A DNA stretch of 64,000 nucleotides from Ascaphus truei (GCA_036426205.1 CM071570.1:76435691-76499690), one strand, 5' to 3'. Positions 1-11,750 are shown, counted from the first letter of the stretch. Notes: a model not told the origin generated them from the letters alone. Made by a program: numbers and translations.

Positions 1-1300
1 TCTGCGCCCTTCTTGGTCAATGAGGTGATGGGAAGAGCAATAGAAGAACATTTTTTGATGAATTTCCTGTAGTAGTTGGCAAAGCCGAGAAAGCGTTGCA
101 CAGCCTTGAGTGAATAAGGCAATGGCCAGTCAAGAACAGCCTTCAGTTTTTCTGGATCCATGGAGAAGCCTTGATTGGAGATGATATAGCCTAAGAAGGC
201 GGTAGAGGTCTGGTGGAACAAACACTTCTCCATTTTAGCATATAGGCGATAGAACGGAGCCTAGAAAGTACCAATTTGGTATGTTGAATGTGTTCCTCCA
301 GGTTTTTAGAAAAAATAAGAATGTCATCAAGATAGACTATGAAAAATGTTCCCAATACATCGCGGAAGTTGTCATTCATGAATTCTTGAAACACGGCAGG
401 AGCGTTACATAAACCACAGGGCATAACAAGATACTCATAATGTCCTGAACGTGTATTAAATGCTGTTTTCCACTCGTCTCCCTCCCTTATGCGGATGAGA
501 TTATAGGCACCTCTTAAGTCGAGCTTCGAGAAGATAGAGACCCCCTGGAGACGATCGAACAGTTCAGAGATAAGCGGAAGAGGATACCGGTTCTTCACCG
601 TGATCTTGTTAAGTCCGCGAAAGTCAATGCACGGCCTAAGTGATCCATCCTTCTTCTTCACAAAAAAGAAGCCAGCCCCGGCAGGGGAGGTAGAGTTGCG
701 GATGAATCCTTTTTTTAAATTTTCTTGAATGTAGGACGTCATGGCCTCGGTCTCCGGGACGGAGAGGGGGTATGACTTAGACTTAGGCAGGATGGTCCCA
801 GGCATCAGATCGATAGGACAATCGTACGGGCGATGGGGAGGTAGAACCTCCGCCTATACCTTGTTGAACACATCCAAGTACTCATGATAGACGGTCGGCA
901 GGATCGAGAGATCGGAAGGAACGGAATCCAGACCGGCAAGCACTGCAACAGGGGACTCCGCAGGAACCGTATCTGCAGAGGAAGGCCACTGGATAGGCAT
1001 GGTACCGGTCCAGTCGATGCATGGATTGTGGAGTTGAAGCCAAGGCAATCCTAAAACAAGTTGGACGGAAGGAGATTGGAAAATATCGAAGATTATTACT
1101 CCTTATGACCATCGACCAAGGTCAGCGTGAGGGGAATAGACTCCCAAACGATAAACACGGCTGGAGTGGTCGGCCGTCGATGGCCTCGAGATCAATAGGA
1201 GTCTTCCTCTTGACCAAGGGAATTTGATTCTCTGAAGCGAACTTCTGGTCCAGGAAGTTACCACCAGATCCCGAATCGATAAAGCTTTTACCTGCAAGGA
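1..1300 (-). mobile_element. Ty3/gypsy retrotransposon pol (protease, reverse transcriptase), partial
   Basis: Minus-strand pol running off the left edge. The protease-like start near 1290 reads FIDSGSGGNFLDQKF, with the DSG aspartic protease motif. RT lies at about 805-191: a gypsy-type block ([20 protein letters not shown]), [14 protein letters not shown], and the catalytic box [12 protein letters not shown] with YLDD. Beyond a frame break near 230-250 the frame continues with [19 protein letters not shown] and [12 protein letters not shown], the RT/RNase H connection. Frame breaks between protease and RT and near 240 indicate a dead copy. Closest in style to vertebrate sushi-ichi-like elements, judged from memory of the motifs only. 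Confidence 0.88.
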
Positions 1301-2292
1301 AAGGTTCGGGCCCTCCAAGATAGCAGGAAGCAGAAACTTCTTTGGGGAAGCTTCAGGAGAGAGGGGCAAGGAGAGACAATACCCAGTAGACACCCCTCTA
1401 CCTCTACTGGGTGTGGACAATTCTGGAGACAATGTTCCAGGGAGGCACAGTAAAAGCAAAGCCTGTTCAGGCGACGTTGTGTTCTCTCCATGGCCCGAAG
1501 TTGCTGACTGCCGACCTGCATCGGTTCCGGAGCCTCCAGTGCCAATAGGGGAGTGGTAGGCGACCTGTGAGAGACAACAGAAGAAGGAGAACGAGAACAG
1601 TGTCTCTCATGCCGTCGCTCCTGAGTACGCTGATCCATGCGTATGCTCAGGGTAATCAACTCCTCCAGGGATGAGGGCCGGGCATGAGCAGCCAGATCGT
1701 CTTTCAGGGAATCTGAGAGTCCGTGCCAGTACGCGGCGGCGAGTGCCTCATCATTCCATTGGGTTTCAGCGGCTAGCGTACGGAACTCAATGGCGTATTT
1801 TGAGGCAGATCTTTGGGCCTGTGAAATATGAAAAAGGGAAAAAGCGGATGTCTCGCACCGTGCAGGAGTATCGAATACAAGTTGAAACTCGCGTCAGAAT
1901 AGAAGATAATCTTGTGTTAGTTCGCTTTTGCGCTCCCATAGGGGGGAGGCCCAGGCAAGAGCGTCTCCGGTGAGCAAGGCGTAGATATATGCTGCCTTAG
2001 CACGACCAGTGGGAAACTGGGAAGGAGACATCTCAAATTGCACCTCGCATTGATTTAAGAAACCGCGGCAGGCGAGGGAGTCCCCATCATAGCGATTAGG
2101 AGAAGGGATACGGGGCCCAGAGCTGGCATAGGTTGTGGCTACCGGTGGTGTAGGAGCCATGGGACTCTCCTGAAGGGGGAGTTTAGCCAATTGCTGGGAG
2201 ACTGTGGACAGCTGGTTACTCACAAATTGCAAGGCCTCCATAGTAAGACCTGTACCCACCTCAGGGGGGTCTGCGTTTGTTGGGTTCTGCAT
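1288..2292 (-). mobile_element. Ty3/gypsy gag remnant, frameshifted
   Basis: Begins at an ATG near 2292 (MQNPTNADPPEVG). The capsid-like part reads NRYDGDSLACRGFLNQCEVQ, then AYIYALLTGDALAWASPLWE. After a frame change, downstream parts read RPSSLEELITLSIRMDQR and a zinc knuckle CFYCASLEHCLQNC (CX2CX4HX4C) near 1440-1480. The arrangement matches gag of Ty3/gypsy elements related to domesticated PEG10/RTL genes. At least one frameshift near 1890 separates the halves. An upstream LTR should lie beyond 2300 but I could not define it. Confidence 0.85.
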
Positions 2293-2406
2293 AATGTCAC
2301 GCCTGTATGCCCGCAGACCTGGCAAGACCCCAGTACTGTGGTGGGAAAGGTATTACACCACACACCCACAGCAGTGGGAGCACGCCCGGAGTGTGGTATA
2401 CTGCAC

Positions 2407-2791
2407 CGACACACTTTATTCGAGCAAATACCCAGTATGTACCTGGCAGATACCTGGAATGCGCCGCGCCTCACCTCTGACAAGCCCCGTTGCGTTTGCC
2501 TTCCCAGCCTGGGTTCATGCCTGGCTGACGGGCGGCTGATCTGTTAAATGATAATGATTAGGATTTAATAGGCTGCAATGCTTCGCGTGTCTACCAGATG
2601 GCATAAATTCATGAATTGTAATGCAGTATATATATATATACTGTGCAGTATTGCATCCAGCGGGAATAAAATGCTTCAATCCCTGCCTGGAAAATACCTC
2701 AATGCACTCGGGCAGAAAACAGTCACAAACCTCAATACACCCGGGTATACCCGAATTCGTGGGACTAGCCGAGCTCGAATAAAGTGTGTCG
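2407..2791. mobile_element. MITE with perfect 19-bp terminal inverted repeats
   Basis: 385-bp element bounded by cgacacactttattcgagc (2407-2425) and its exact reverse complement (2773-2791). The interior is AT-rich with a short TA tract at 2627-2640 and no coding capacity. It lies just upstream of the gypsy gag and may interrupt that element's leader or LTR. The superfamily was not resolved because no clear target-site duplication was seen. Confidence 0.7.
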
Positions 2792-2829
2792 CCAGTGTAG
2801 CGTTGCTGGGCCTGTTGAAAGAGATAATA

Positions 2830-3500
2830 TAAAAAATACACTTGATGGCGCTCTAAAACTCTCTAAACCTCTAAACAGTGCAAGTGAATATAAAGTGACG
2901 ATAAATAAATCAAATAACGTGCAGTGCAAGAAGTGAAAAAGGTAATAATAAACACTCAAACCCTTGGAGGACGGTTTCAAGGTCCAAACGAATACATACA
3001 AAGGAAAAACCAGGGGAGCGAAAATACCTAAGAAAAAATAAACAAAACTACCATAGTGCAGTATTATTAAAACAAAACACAGTGTAGTTGGAAAACGCTC
3101 AATATGGCTATGATGACACACTAAATGGTATCAGCAATGTCCAATAGCAATAGCAAAAAATGGGAGCAAAAATAGGAGGTAGTATAGTTCTCAAAAGAGA
3201 AACACAGAGCCCAGATAAAAAGTAAAAAACGATTTATCCAACACCAATAAAATTGGAGGCTTACAAGATTCCAATAGGATAACAGCATAGGTAGTGGGGT
3301 ACAGATGGTAACCGAGTCGCGATCTCAGGGTCCCGTCACACCGTCGCTGCAGCCGCAAGTCTTCGTTCTGCGTCTCCAGCCGATACGTCACTTCCGGTGT
3401 CTCCGCCGATTGAAGTTGACGTCACGGAACTTCCCAGTAGGCTCTCTCCCTCTCGATCAAACACTGAGGGTCACACTCTACGCGTTTTGCCGTTCTTAGA
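2830..3500 (-). mobile_element. Penelope-like element 3' tail remnant
   Basis: AT-rich then GC-rich sequence with the same layout as the PLE tails at 23.0-23.5 kb and 9.2-9.7 kb. It contains paired ..gacgtcac.. and ..cacttccgg.. strings, then on the minus strand near 3490 ..CGGCAAAACGCGTAGAGTGTG, a degenerate form of the GACGAAACGCGTAGGGTGTG string in the younger PLE copies. The coding part is absent. Confidence 0.5.
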
Positions 3501-4017
3501 GACAACAGGGATAAGTCAGGAGGAGAAGAGGAGGAGACAAGGAGATCAGACAGGGAAATAGCTTGCAGTGCATGAGAGGAGGAGTTAAGGGATTGACAAG
3601 CCTTAGAAAAGGAGGGTGTGCGCGCGCACTCTGTAACCTGAGGGTGCGCGCGCACAGGCTGTGTCACCAGACGCGCGGAGAGCCGTGCCGCGGGCATACC
3701 TGCGGAGGGAAACGGAGGAACAGTAGGGAAAGCCACCGGATGTAAGGGAATAGAAGCGGAGGCTGAGGGGATCTGGGAGCGGGGGAAGTCGCCGCAGGGG
3801 CTCGGGGAACGTGCGGGTGCGCGAGACTTGCGGGACGTGCGCTGAGGTAAAGGAACGGGGTCAGAGGGTACCGGAGCGGGACAGGAGTGGGTAAGTGAAG
3901 GGAGATTGGCAGAGGAAGGGACAGAGAAAGTGACGTCAAGAGCATAAGGAGGGGAAGGAATCCCCTGAACCGTCACACCTTCTCTGTTCACATGAACTCC
4001 TTTCCTATCTGCTCCCT
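3501..4017. other. Purine-rich/GC-rich stretch without recognised gene
   Basis: Low-complexity, purine-rich on the plus strand, with a duplicated gtgcgcgcgcac palindrome (3616-3658). A long minus-strand reading frame here is proline/serine-rich and resembles no family I know. It may be the 5' UTR of the LINE that starts at about 4018. Confidence 0.4.
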
Positions 4018-4242
4018 TTGACACCACTCTGGTATACACACTGCACTAAAACAGACCCCTACAAATACTCACGCATCCTCTTTCTTTCCATGCTTCTCCT
4101 CCTTTCTTCTGGGGACATCTCTCCCAATTCTGGCCCCAGTCTTATTTCTACATGCTCTTGCCCTCACCCCTCGCATCCCATTTATACTCCTTATGGCATA
4201 AACCCCCCTAGCCGCACTCCCATGCCCTGTCAACGTCCCTCC

Positions 4243-4652
4243 CAGTGGTGGGATTCAAAAATTTTAATAACCGGTTCTTACCTTCACCTGTCCGGGCGGC
4301 GTCTCCCAGCATGCTCCCCTTGCAAATCTTCTCAAAATTGTCGCACAGCGTCACATAGCACTGTGTTGCCATGACAATGAGACGCCGCATAATGTCATAG
4401 CGTCTCATTGCCATAGCAACGAATGTATGTGATGCGCTTACGTCACGTGGCTCTCCCGTTGGCAAGGCGATGTGGCGCCACTTGACGCCACGTGGCCATA
4501 TTGACAAGATATGCAGGGAAAAGATGCTGGTAGATGTCGCCCACCGCCTGCAGCCCACCGGTAAGAGAATTAAGCACCGGTACGGCGAACTTGTGAAATT
4601 TTAGTAACAGGTTCACACGAACCGGTGCGAACCGTCTTGAATCCAACCAATG
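4243..4652. mobile_element. hAT-like MITE inserted in LINE
   Basis: 410 bp beginning cagtggtgggattc and ending gaatccaaccaatg, imperfect inverted ends of hAT style. Flanking 8-bp duplications are gtccctcc (4235-4242) and ctccctcc (4653-4660), one mismatch. The interior has several inverted short repeats (gcgtctcat.., tgacgccacgtgg) and no open frame. Confidence 0.8.
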
Positions 4653-5562
4653 CTCCCTCCCTTTTCCCATGTTCTTTGGAATGCCCGGCTCCATTTTGCT
4701 ATAACCGCGACTTGGCCCATTCAGTCTGACTCTACACTAGAAACTGCCCTATCTTACATTGGCCTTTCTATCAATTGGCATATTGATGACTCCTCTTTCC
4801 CTTAGGCTTCCTGCTTTCTCTCTCTAACCTCTGTTTTTGCCCTTCAACAATGGACTACAGCCAGCACCCAAAAGTCTGGCAAAACACAGCTACAGTAAAA
4901 CAAACAGTCATGCATCCTTATTGACAGAGCCAGTTTACCAATTGTTGTACGGCATTCAGATGATACCACACAGCACTTACACTGATTTGTAAATCAGATC
5001 TCCATTGTGAAGGGTGCAGAGACAGTGGTGAGTAGAGGAGAAGATATACAGTGTTCTAATTTGGATAGTTTAGTTAACGTCAAAACCCACAAGAATTGAT
5101 GGAACCCCTGCCACTGCATAGTACTTATACAGAGGTAGCAGATGTTATTGCACCCGCTGGCACACTCCCGCCGGTGAAATAGTGTGCTAGCCCCACCCAT
5201 TTTTGCACATGGCCGATTGTAGGTGATGGGTGCTGCTCTCGCTGGGACGAGGTTTATGTCTCACAAACTGTTTTTAAACACTGACACGACTGTAACAATG
5301 GTATTTGGGACCATTTCTAAAGCTATCAATCACAGAACTTCAGATCAGAACCAGCTCTGATACCATCCTAGCCCTTGTTACTAGTTTTAAATATCTGGGC
5401 ATATGGTTTGACTCCCATTTAACATTTGGGATTCACATTGATACCCTGACATCCAAAACCTATGAGAAACTAGGAGCACTTTATAGGAATAAATCCTCCC
5501 TAAGTCCGCTGGTCAGAAAGCGTATTGCACAGCAGATGCCAATGCCAATTATAGACTATGGG

Positions 5563-5986
5563 CAGTGGTGGATTTCCCATTATGCCTGGGCCTAGGGCGG
5601 CAACATTTTGGGGCAGTAAAAATTTCCACCCCCATATACATTTGCCGCGCTTTCGGGCCTATCGGACCTAATAGGAATGCAATTACATGTGTTGGCTGCC
5701 TCCTTGCTGCAGCCCTCCATCTCCTTTGGAATTCAAGCGTCAAATTACGCCACGGATCCCCAACGTGATGTCACACGGCACCCCTTCACCATGGCAACGT
5801 GACGTTGAGATGTCAAATGACGTCATGATGTCACATTACCATGGCAACACGACACAATGTGCCATCACGTTGATGATGTCCACGGCGTAATTTGACGCTG
5901 GGATTCCAAAGGAGCTGTAGGGTGGCAGCAAGGAGGCATCCGACAGATAAATGCCATGGGGTGGCGGATTTTCAAATCGGCCGCTG
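5563..5986. mobile_element. hAT MITE with perfect 8-bp target duplication
   Basis: 424 bp starting cagtggtggattt and ending ccgctg (aaatcggccgctg), flanked by actatggg at 5555-5562 and 5987-5994. It is largely self-complementary: aattcaagcgtcaaattacg (about 5730) pairs with cgtaatttgacgctgggatt (about 5885). Removing it joins LINE codons IIDYG to DIVYD in frame, which confirms the boundaries. Confidence 0.92.
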
Positions 5987-6320
5987 ACTATGGGGACATA
6001 GTATATGATAAAGCACGCCAAACTCACCTTAGCAAACTAGACACCCTCTACAATTTAATTTGCCACTTTGTCCTCTAATGTAACTACATCACACATTACA
6101 GTGAAATGTTCAAAGAACTAGATTGGTCATCACTCGAGCCTTGGCGTAAAGTTCATCTTTCCTGTCTTGCCTTCAAATACTTTCTGGGAAAGCTACCCAT
6201 CTATCTGAACAAGCTCCTCACCCCTACCACATGCAGCACTTATCATCTGAGATCTGACTCCAAACGATTGTTCGTTGTTCCAAGGTTCAACAAAGTATCC
6301 GGCCGCTCCTCCTTCTCTTA

Positions 6321-6675
6321 GGCCGTGGGCATGGTTAGCGCTGACGCGCTGACCCGCGCTGACCCGCGCTGACCCACGCTCACGCTTGGCAGTGAGCCCC
6401 TGCAGCCGCAATGAGAGTGGCTTTAGCAGGGGCTCGCGCAAGCTTCCGCAGGCGTGCGGAAGCGTAGCCGGCAATTTTTTTAGTTTAAGCACTCACGAGA
6501 GCGCAGGGCCGGTCACGTGAGCGGTTTGCCCAATGAGGGCGAACCAGTTCCGTGACGTCACTGGCCCACCCCCCGATACGCCCCCGGACGGCATGCAAAC
6601 TAAGGCCAGGGAAATCACCCGCTTCCCTCAGCCTCCGCGCGCCTCCGCATGGCTGAAGTCTCTATGGACTCAGCC
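6321..6675. mobile_element. PIF/Harbinger-like MITE, TTA duplication
   Basis: 355 bp, GC-rich, with ends ggccgtgggcat.. and ..actcagcc (reverse complement ggctgagt), flanked by TTA at 6318-6320 and 6676-6678. The 3-bp TTA duplication with GG-starting ends is the PIF/Harbinger hallmark. It contains a short tandem gctgacccgc (6345-6375). Excision joins LINE residues SFS.. and RAPQNWNNLP. Confidence 0.8.
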
Positions 6676-6954
6676 TTACCGTGCACCCCAAAACTGGAAC
6701 AATCTACCGGAGACTCTCACATCCACCACCAGTTTAAGTTCTTCCAAAACTAAAACAGTCTCACATTTTAATCTGAGCTGTAACTGTTTCATACGTCTAT
6801 AACTTATATTATCTTTAACTGTTCATGCAATGTCTATATATAATGTATAACCCTGTTCATTTAATGTAACCATGTATTTGTAACCATCTATTTGTCATCA
6901 TAACTCTGTGCCCAGGACATACAGTACTTGAAAACGAGCGGTAACTCTCAATGT

Positions 6955-7090
6955 GCGAGTTGCGAGTTGTACACTCTGTGTATGTTCTTTCTTCCTATAG
7001 AGATGAATAAATAAGTATCTGATTTTACTGCGCTTGGTTTTCATCCTGTTTGGAGTACAGTGACCGCTATTCCGACTTTCGTAACAATGT
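6955..7090. mobile_element. 136-bp insertion in LINE 3' tail
   Basis: The LINE tail reads ..gtaactctcaatgt then resumes at ..caatgtattacttcc. The inserted 136 bp starts tgcgagttgcgagttg and is bounded by duplicated caatgt (6949-6954, 7085-7090). Compare the uninterrupted tail at 57,710-57,730. Class not identified. Confidence 0.65.
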
Positions 7091-7448
7091 ATTACTTCCT
7101 TGTAAAACATTTTATAAATAAATAAACGTGCCAGCAAGTGCAATAACGTCCGCTACATCGGTATATTTCTATTTGAATACTGTATGTTAATCGTACAAAG
7201 TTTATGTAACAAGAAATCTTACTTTGACCCTAGATATATTTTGTCAACATAGCTAGGTTAAGGGTGCCACCTAGAATTTATAGCAAAAAGGTTTTGTTAT
7301 TACTGACCAAAATGTACAGGTAGTTTGTCAAAGCACAAAGTAAACCCTGTACTGACGCACTCCATTAGTCAATATTAGTCTAAGTAATTAAACTTCACTT
7401 TAATGTTTTCTATACTGAAAAACAATAACACATACAAATATACCAATT

Positions 7449-8646
7449 TAAGAATAAATATTTAATGTCGATGCTTTTGCTCAAGACTGACCATTTTCCA
7501 CGAAAGAGAAATCTGCAAATTGCCACAACTAAGCTGGTGAAATATGGTTTTCTTCTCTATCTCGATTGCATCATAAGTGCATATTCAAATATTTTCTAAT
7601 TAAACAGTTTCCCAACTCTTCTAAAATAACTATAGAGAGACCTTCTCTCACATGCAAACGTAATTGAGGTCGAGGTTCAGTAAAGCAAATTATAGTCCGT
7701 AAGCAACTTTGTACGACAAAATGTAGCTTGTCAAAGCACAATCAATATAAACCCTGTACTGACGCACGCCTTTAGTCAGTATAAGTAATAAACCGCTTTG
7801 TACGTTTCACTATACTAAAAGGTATAAGTATGAGTAATAAAACTTCACTTTGAATGTTTCACTTTACTAAAACACCATAACAGATACAAGATACCATTTA
7901 TATCAAAAACAAAGAAAAAATTATATGGAAAAAATATATTGTGCTCCATTTACAGCTGAATAATCTTATATATACTAATTAGCAGGGGGAAACACATTGC
8001 AATGACATGTACATTATATCATTACTCTCAGACTGTGTTGTTGTCCTTTAATGTGTGTGTCCTTTGTGGTTTCCTACTACAGTTCAACCCCGTTACAACG
8101 CGAATCCGCTTATAACGCGATGCAAGCATGGCTCCCAATTTTTGTATTTATGAATACTTTACAACACGATTATTGGTATCTTAAATACTTTATTGTGCAA
8201 TGCATACAATTGTACATTATGTCTAACGCGATCCAGCTTGTAGAGCGATGTGATTCTTTGGACCCCAAGCACAGCGTTATAAGGGGGTTGAGCTGTATAT
8301 TTATATTGATGTGTGATAATTTTAGTGTTCAAACAAATCCCAAAAATCAAAACAAAGTCAAGAAAGCACAGTACAAATCCAGTACAAGATTTACGTTGTG
8401 CTTTGATAAACCACATTTTCGTGCAAAGTTGCTTGTGGATTGTAATTTGCTTTCTTGAACCCTGACCTCAATTACATTTGCATGAGAGAGAATGTCGCTC
8501 TATAGTCATTTTATAAGAGTTTGGAAACTGTTTCATTATAAAATATTTGAATATACACTTATGATGAATAAACAATATTTCACCAGCTTAGTTCTCTTTT
8601 GTGGAAAATGGTCAGAAGCATCAACATTAAATATTTATTCTTATAT
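7449..8646. repeat. Long inverted repeat (foldback) with approximately 300-bp arms
   Basis: Left arm 7449-7745 and right arm 8394-8646 are reverse complements with scattered differences. For example, taagaataaatatttaatg at the left start matches the right arm end, ccattttccac.aaagagaa matches gtggaaaatgg, and tgtcaaagcacaa matches ttgtgctttga. The loop (7746-8393) holds a separate mariner-like MITE. Part of the left arm is also duplicated in direct orientation at 7304-7370. AT-rich, non-coding, element class unknown. Confidence 0.75.
8080..8295. mobile_element. Tc1/mariner-pogo type MITE
   Basis: 216 bp flanked by TA (8078-8079, 8296-8297), with ends cagttcaaccccgttacaacgc and, in reverse complement, cagctcaacccccttataacgc. 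The TA duplication and these inverted ends indicate a Tc1/mariner-pogo non-autonomous element. A similar single end (..ctataacggggtttacctgta) occurs at 37,274-37,294. Confidence 0.8.
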
Positions 8647-8889
8647 TTACTGCAGATTCTCTCTTGAACTTCTAGAAAACGAATTGCTAGAAGTAGTTAG
8701 CACTCAATAAAATAGCACAAACTGCAGAAGAACCATCCGCAGAATGCGATAGAAAACTATGTTTTCCTTAAATTGTGGAAATATTTTCATTTACAATTTC
8801 ATTTTGGCTACCTCTAAAGCCAAATAAATATATACTAGCTGTACCCGGCATAACATATGCTGATCTAGGAGATCTGAAAGGTTATTAAT

Positions 8890-9230
8890 TAAACATTACT
8901 CTGTTTTCACCCCTCCCTGTAATGCCTTGCTGTCTCTTGCCCCCTCTCCCCCACCTTAATCTCTTCTGTATCATGCCTTCTCCTTTTTGCACTCTCTCCT
9001 CCCCTCTCTTTGCTGTCCCTGTCTTACTGTGTCTGCTCCTCTCTGTGCACACAACACTCCCACCTCTCCTACTTATCTCATCTGTCTCCAATTCCCCTTG
9101 CTGTCTCTCCTCCCCCCTCTTTGCACTCCCTCCTGCCCGATGTGCACACTGCTCTCCATTCCCTCCTTGTCATTCCTCTGTCTCATCCTCTCCTTGCTAC
9201 CTCCTCCAACTCATATTCTCCAAACCATAG
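8890..9230 (+). repeat. C/T-rich degenerate tandem sequence
   Basis: Pyrimidine-rich stretch with recurring tctcctcccctctttgc / actccctcc phrases of loosely 60-70 bp spacing. Long overlapping open frames here result from base composition and lack any family signature. Confidence 0.6.
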
Positions 9231-10700
9231 GGGAGAGGTGGTGAAAGCCATGTAAAAGAAAAAAAATCACATAATAATGCAAGCGCAAAAGAATATAAGG
9301 TGAACAAAAAAAACCCTATACGTTTCCTACTCACAATAGAGCAGAAATAATGAGGCAGAATCCCAAACAGTGGCAATGTGGTCTCTGACTTGGTAAGATA
9401 CAGGTGGTCCAGTGTATAGAAAGACCCATAGTGCAGATCAAACATAAAAATACAATTTATCAGTGAAACTCACAAATGGAGTCTTACACTTTGGTGCTGA
9501 TCAAAAGGCAAGATATAGCAGACAGTGTCCCAGTGTGGTGAGTAGTGATTTCACCACCTCCTATCCGCATACGTCACAGCCTCCGACGTCACTGCTGGTT
9601 TCGATGATTCGTCGTCCGCTCGTCAGAGGGTGGTTTGCTCTCTTCTCTCCGGATCACGCAACTGAGCTACACATACTACACGTTTCGCAGATCTAACTGA
9701 CAGCTTCCTCAGGAGTAACACCCACTTACATCTTTAGTGGTATATATACCAACTAGAAATACACAGAGCCCTCCCTATTTGCTCTGAAGAGCAATAAGCG
9801 CACCAATGCTTAATAAGACTAAATAAACATAATAAAATACATAATTTAATACATCACAATATAAAAGACCAAAAAGGTCAAAGAATATATAGAAAACAGA
9901 TTAAAAATTCCAAATGTACTCCCATATATAATATATAATATTAAGTAATAATACAATCAAAACAAACACCTTCAAGATAAAATACAATCTATCTAAACTA
10001 ATAATAACACAAATGAAGTCGATTGGTGTATTCTTTTTCTCCAGAAATTATATGCAACAAAAACACAGAAGAGGATATCAGTTTTAAGAGAAATCGAACA
10101 AGTAATAATATAAAAACAATACCCTTAGCTCTGTCGACATTGAGTCCCAGAGGTACCAACATTTTTAAGTTACTGTATAGATCCAAAAAGTCTCACGTTC
10201 AGTGAGCTCAAGGTTTCTATCGCCTCCCCTCCAATCAGACATCACATGCTCTATCCCTGTGAATCTCAAACCAGTTCCCCTGATGGTGTTTTAGAAAATG
10301 GTTGGACAGAAGGTATCTGGTAACCTTCCTCCTAATGTTTACCACATGCTCTAATACTCTGACTTTTAGACAGTGCGCTTGAAGCAAGTTTATTTTTCAA
10401 GATATTAGCTCTCTTAAAAATAACATTAGGGTTTGCCGGGACACTTCTCCCAGGATTGGATCATTTCTCACGATGTGCCAATGCCTTTTTATAATGTTCT
10501 TAATTTTATCAACATGTCTATTGTAGTTAGTGAGAAATTGCAAAATTAAAGTTATCCTTCTCAGACCAGACTTTCTTCTTATTCATTTTTATCAATTCAT
10601 TCCAGTCCATACAGCAAGTTTTATTAATCGCATCTATAACATTATCTGTTTTATGGTCCCTTAAGATAAGGAGTTACAAACTAATCTTTGAAAAAAGATT
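9231..10700 (-). mobile_element. Penelope-like element, 3' half, left member of inverted pair
   Basis: Read on the minus strand from about 10,700 down. The RT-proximal coding remnant at 10,640-10,430 mirrors the plus-strand copy at 12,100-12,320 (ttctcactaactacaatagaca vs its complement at 10,520-10,545). Then comes decayed C-terminal coding, an AT-rich stretch, a hammerhead-like core (9670-9716) and a tail reaching about 9240. Many frame breaks; dead. It meets the plus-strand copy head to head near 10,700. Confidence 0.7.
9670..9716 (-). ncRNA. Hammerhead-ribozyme-like motif in PLE tail
   Basis: Minus strand reads CCTGAGGAAGCTG, a 14-nt segment, then GCGAAACGTGTAG. The CTGANGA ... GAAAC layout matches the hammerhead core reported in Penelope-like elements, but stem II is poorly paired here. 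Degenerate; activity is unlikely. Confidence 0.4.
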
Positions 10701-10955
10701 ATCAACCTAATTTTTTTTTAAGTCTATTCATATGAAGGACGATAATCCTAAAGAGTTAAAAGAAGAACGGAGAGCAGAAGTGACTACTAAAAGTAGAAAA
10801 AGTCCAGAAAGGAGGGATTATAGGTCCGACCATAAAAAGTCTCCTCCGAGGCACATGAAAGGACTCTATAACCCTTATTTTAAATATGACAAAACACTTA
10901 GAAGAAGATTGAGTTATGATAATGACTTGGAGGAAGAGGTAGTAAGGCGCTCTTA

Positions 10956-11280
10956 GGCTGTGGTCCCAGCGCGTTCTGTAGCACGCACGCCCGGCGGGGG
11001 GGCGGCGCGTGCACAGCGCTTCACCGCGGATCACGGTCCTGAGCGAGTTTGCGACGGGAGTGGGCGGGGGGTTCGCGGGGGTGTGGCCATGACCTCACGC
11101 GGCTGGTGTGCCCACATTGGCTGAACCGCCAGTGGGGGCGTGGCTAAACCTCAGCCGCAAGTTCCACATACAAAAAAAATTGTATGCATGGAAACTTGCA
11201 GTGCAGCGCGGCTGCTAAATGCGCACCGACGCACGTACTGGCCCAGACAGTGCGCTGTAGAATGCACTGGGATCGCAGCC
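10956..11280. mobile_element. PIF/Harbinger-like MITE in PLE
   Basis: 325 bp, GC-rich, with TTA duplications at 10,953-10,955 and 11,281-11,283. Ends are ggctgtggtcccagcgcgtt and, in reverse complement, ggctgcgatcccagtgcatt, about 28 bp of inverted repeat with scattered transitions at CpG-like positions. It interrupts the PLE N-terminal reading frame. Confidence 0.85.
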
Positions 11281-11664
11281 TTATAAACCAGAGTAGAGAA
11301 GAAAGACGTGATAAATTATTCTCAAAAGGCTTGTCAAAAACAGAAGATAGTTTATAGGACGGGGGGGTCTTCCGATTTTCAGCGAGTCAACAGATTTCAC
11401 CCCCTGATGGAGAAAGACCCCTCCACAGGAAAAAAAAGAGGGAGAGCCGAGGAAAACGGGGGAGAAGAAAGAAAAACGCCCAAAAAAACAAGCGATGTGA
11501 GGAATATCTTTAATTTGAGTACCAAAATCCTCACAAAAGCACAAGAAGACCTACTTTCCAAGGGTTTGAAATTTGCTCCCATAACAGGCCCCAATAATTT
11601 CGAACTCTGTATTGATGCCCAAAGATTTCTAAGAAAACTTACTATCAAAAGTTATTTTTTAAAG

Positions 11665-11750
11665 TAAAGAAGTTAAACTAAATTTAGCATAGGTTGAACT
11701 TGATGGACCTACGTCTTTTTTCAACCTCATCTACTATGTAACTATGTAAC
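11665..11750 (+). repeat. Short dispersed repeat tail
   Basis: Contains ggttgaacttgatggac and ttttttcaacctcatctac followed by tatgtaactatgtaac, which I recall as a common interspersed repeat end in amphibian genomes. It splits PLE coding sequence between the N-terminal block and the ADKGGG block. Confidence 0.55.

Larger units (their letters stand above)
4018..7110 (+). mobile_element. L2/CR1-type LINE, fragmented and split by later insertions
   Basis: Plus-strand non-LTR retrotransposon relic. The 5' part of ORF2 reads LLLLSSGDISPNSGPS (4080-4140) and continues after a hAT-like MITE (4243-4652) with a decayed endonuclease start. The RT thumb region is at 5250-5560 (FKYLGIWFDSHLTFGIHIDT, LYRNKSSLSPLVRKRI, PIIDYG), resuming after another MITE at 5995 (DIVYDKARQTHLSKLDTLY). 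The C-terminus at 6106-6320 (YHLRSDSKRLFVVPRF) resumes after a Harbinger-like MITE at 6679 (RAPQNWNNLPETL). The 3' UTR at about 6900-7110 has the shared tail (acttgaaaacgag..gtaactctcaatg, ttataaataaataaa), also seen at 57,685. RT catalytic domains are missing. Confidence 0.85.

Noticed and set aside
3422..4039. 205-codon minus-strand frame rich in Ser/Pro
   Set aside because: Composition-driven in a purine-rich stretch antisense to the LINE start; no family signature.
8922..9255. Three overlapping Cys/Ser/Leu-rich frames
   Set aside because: All arise from C/T-rich degenerate repeats.
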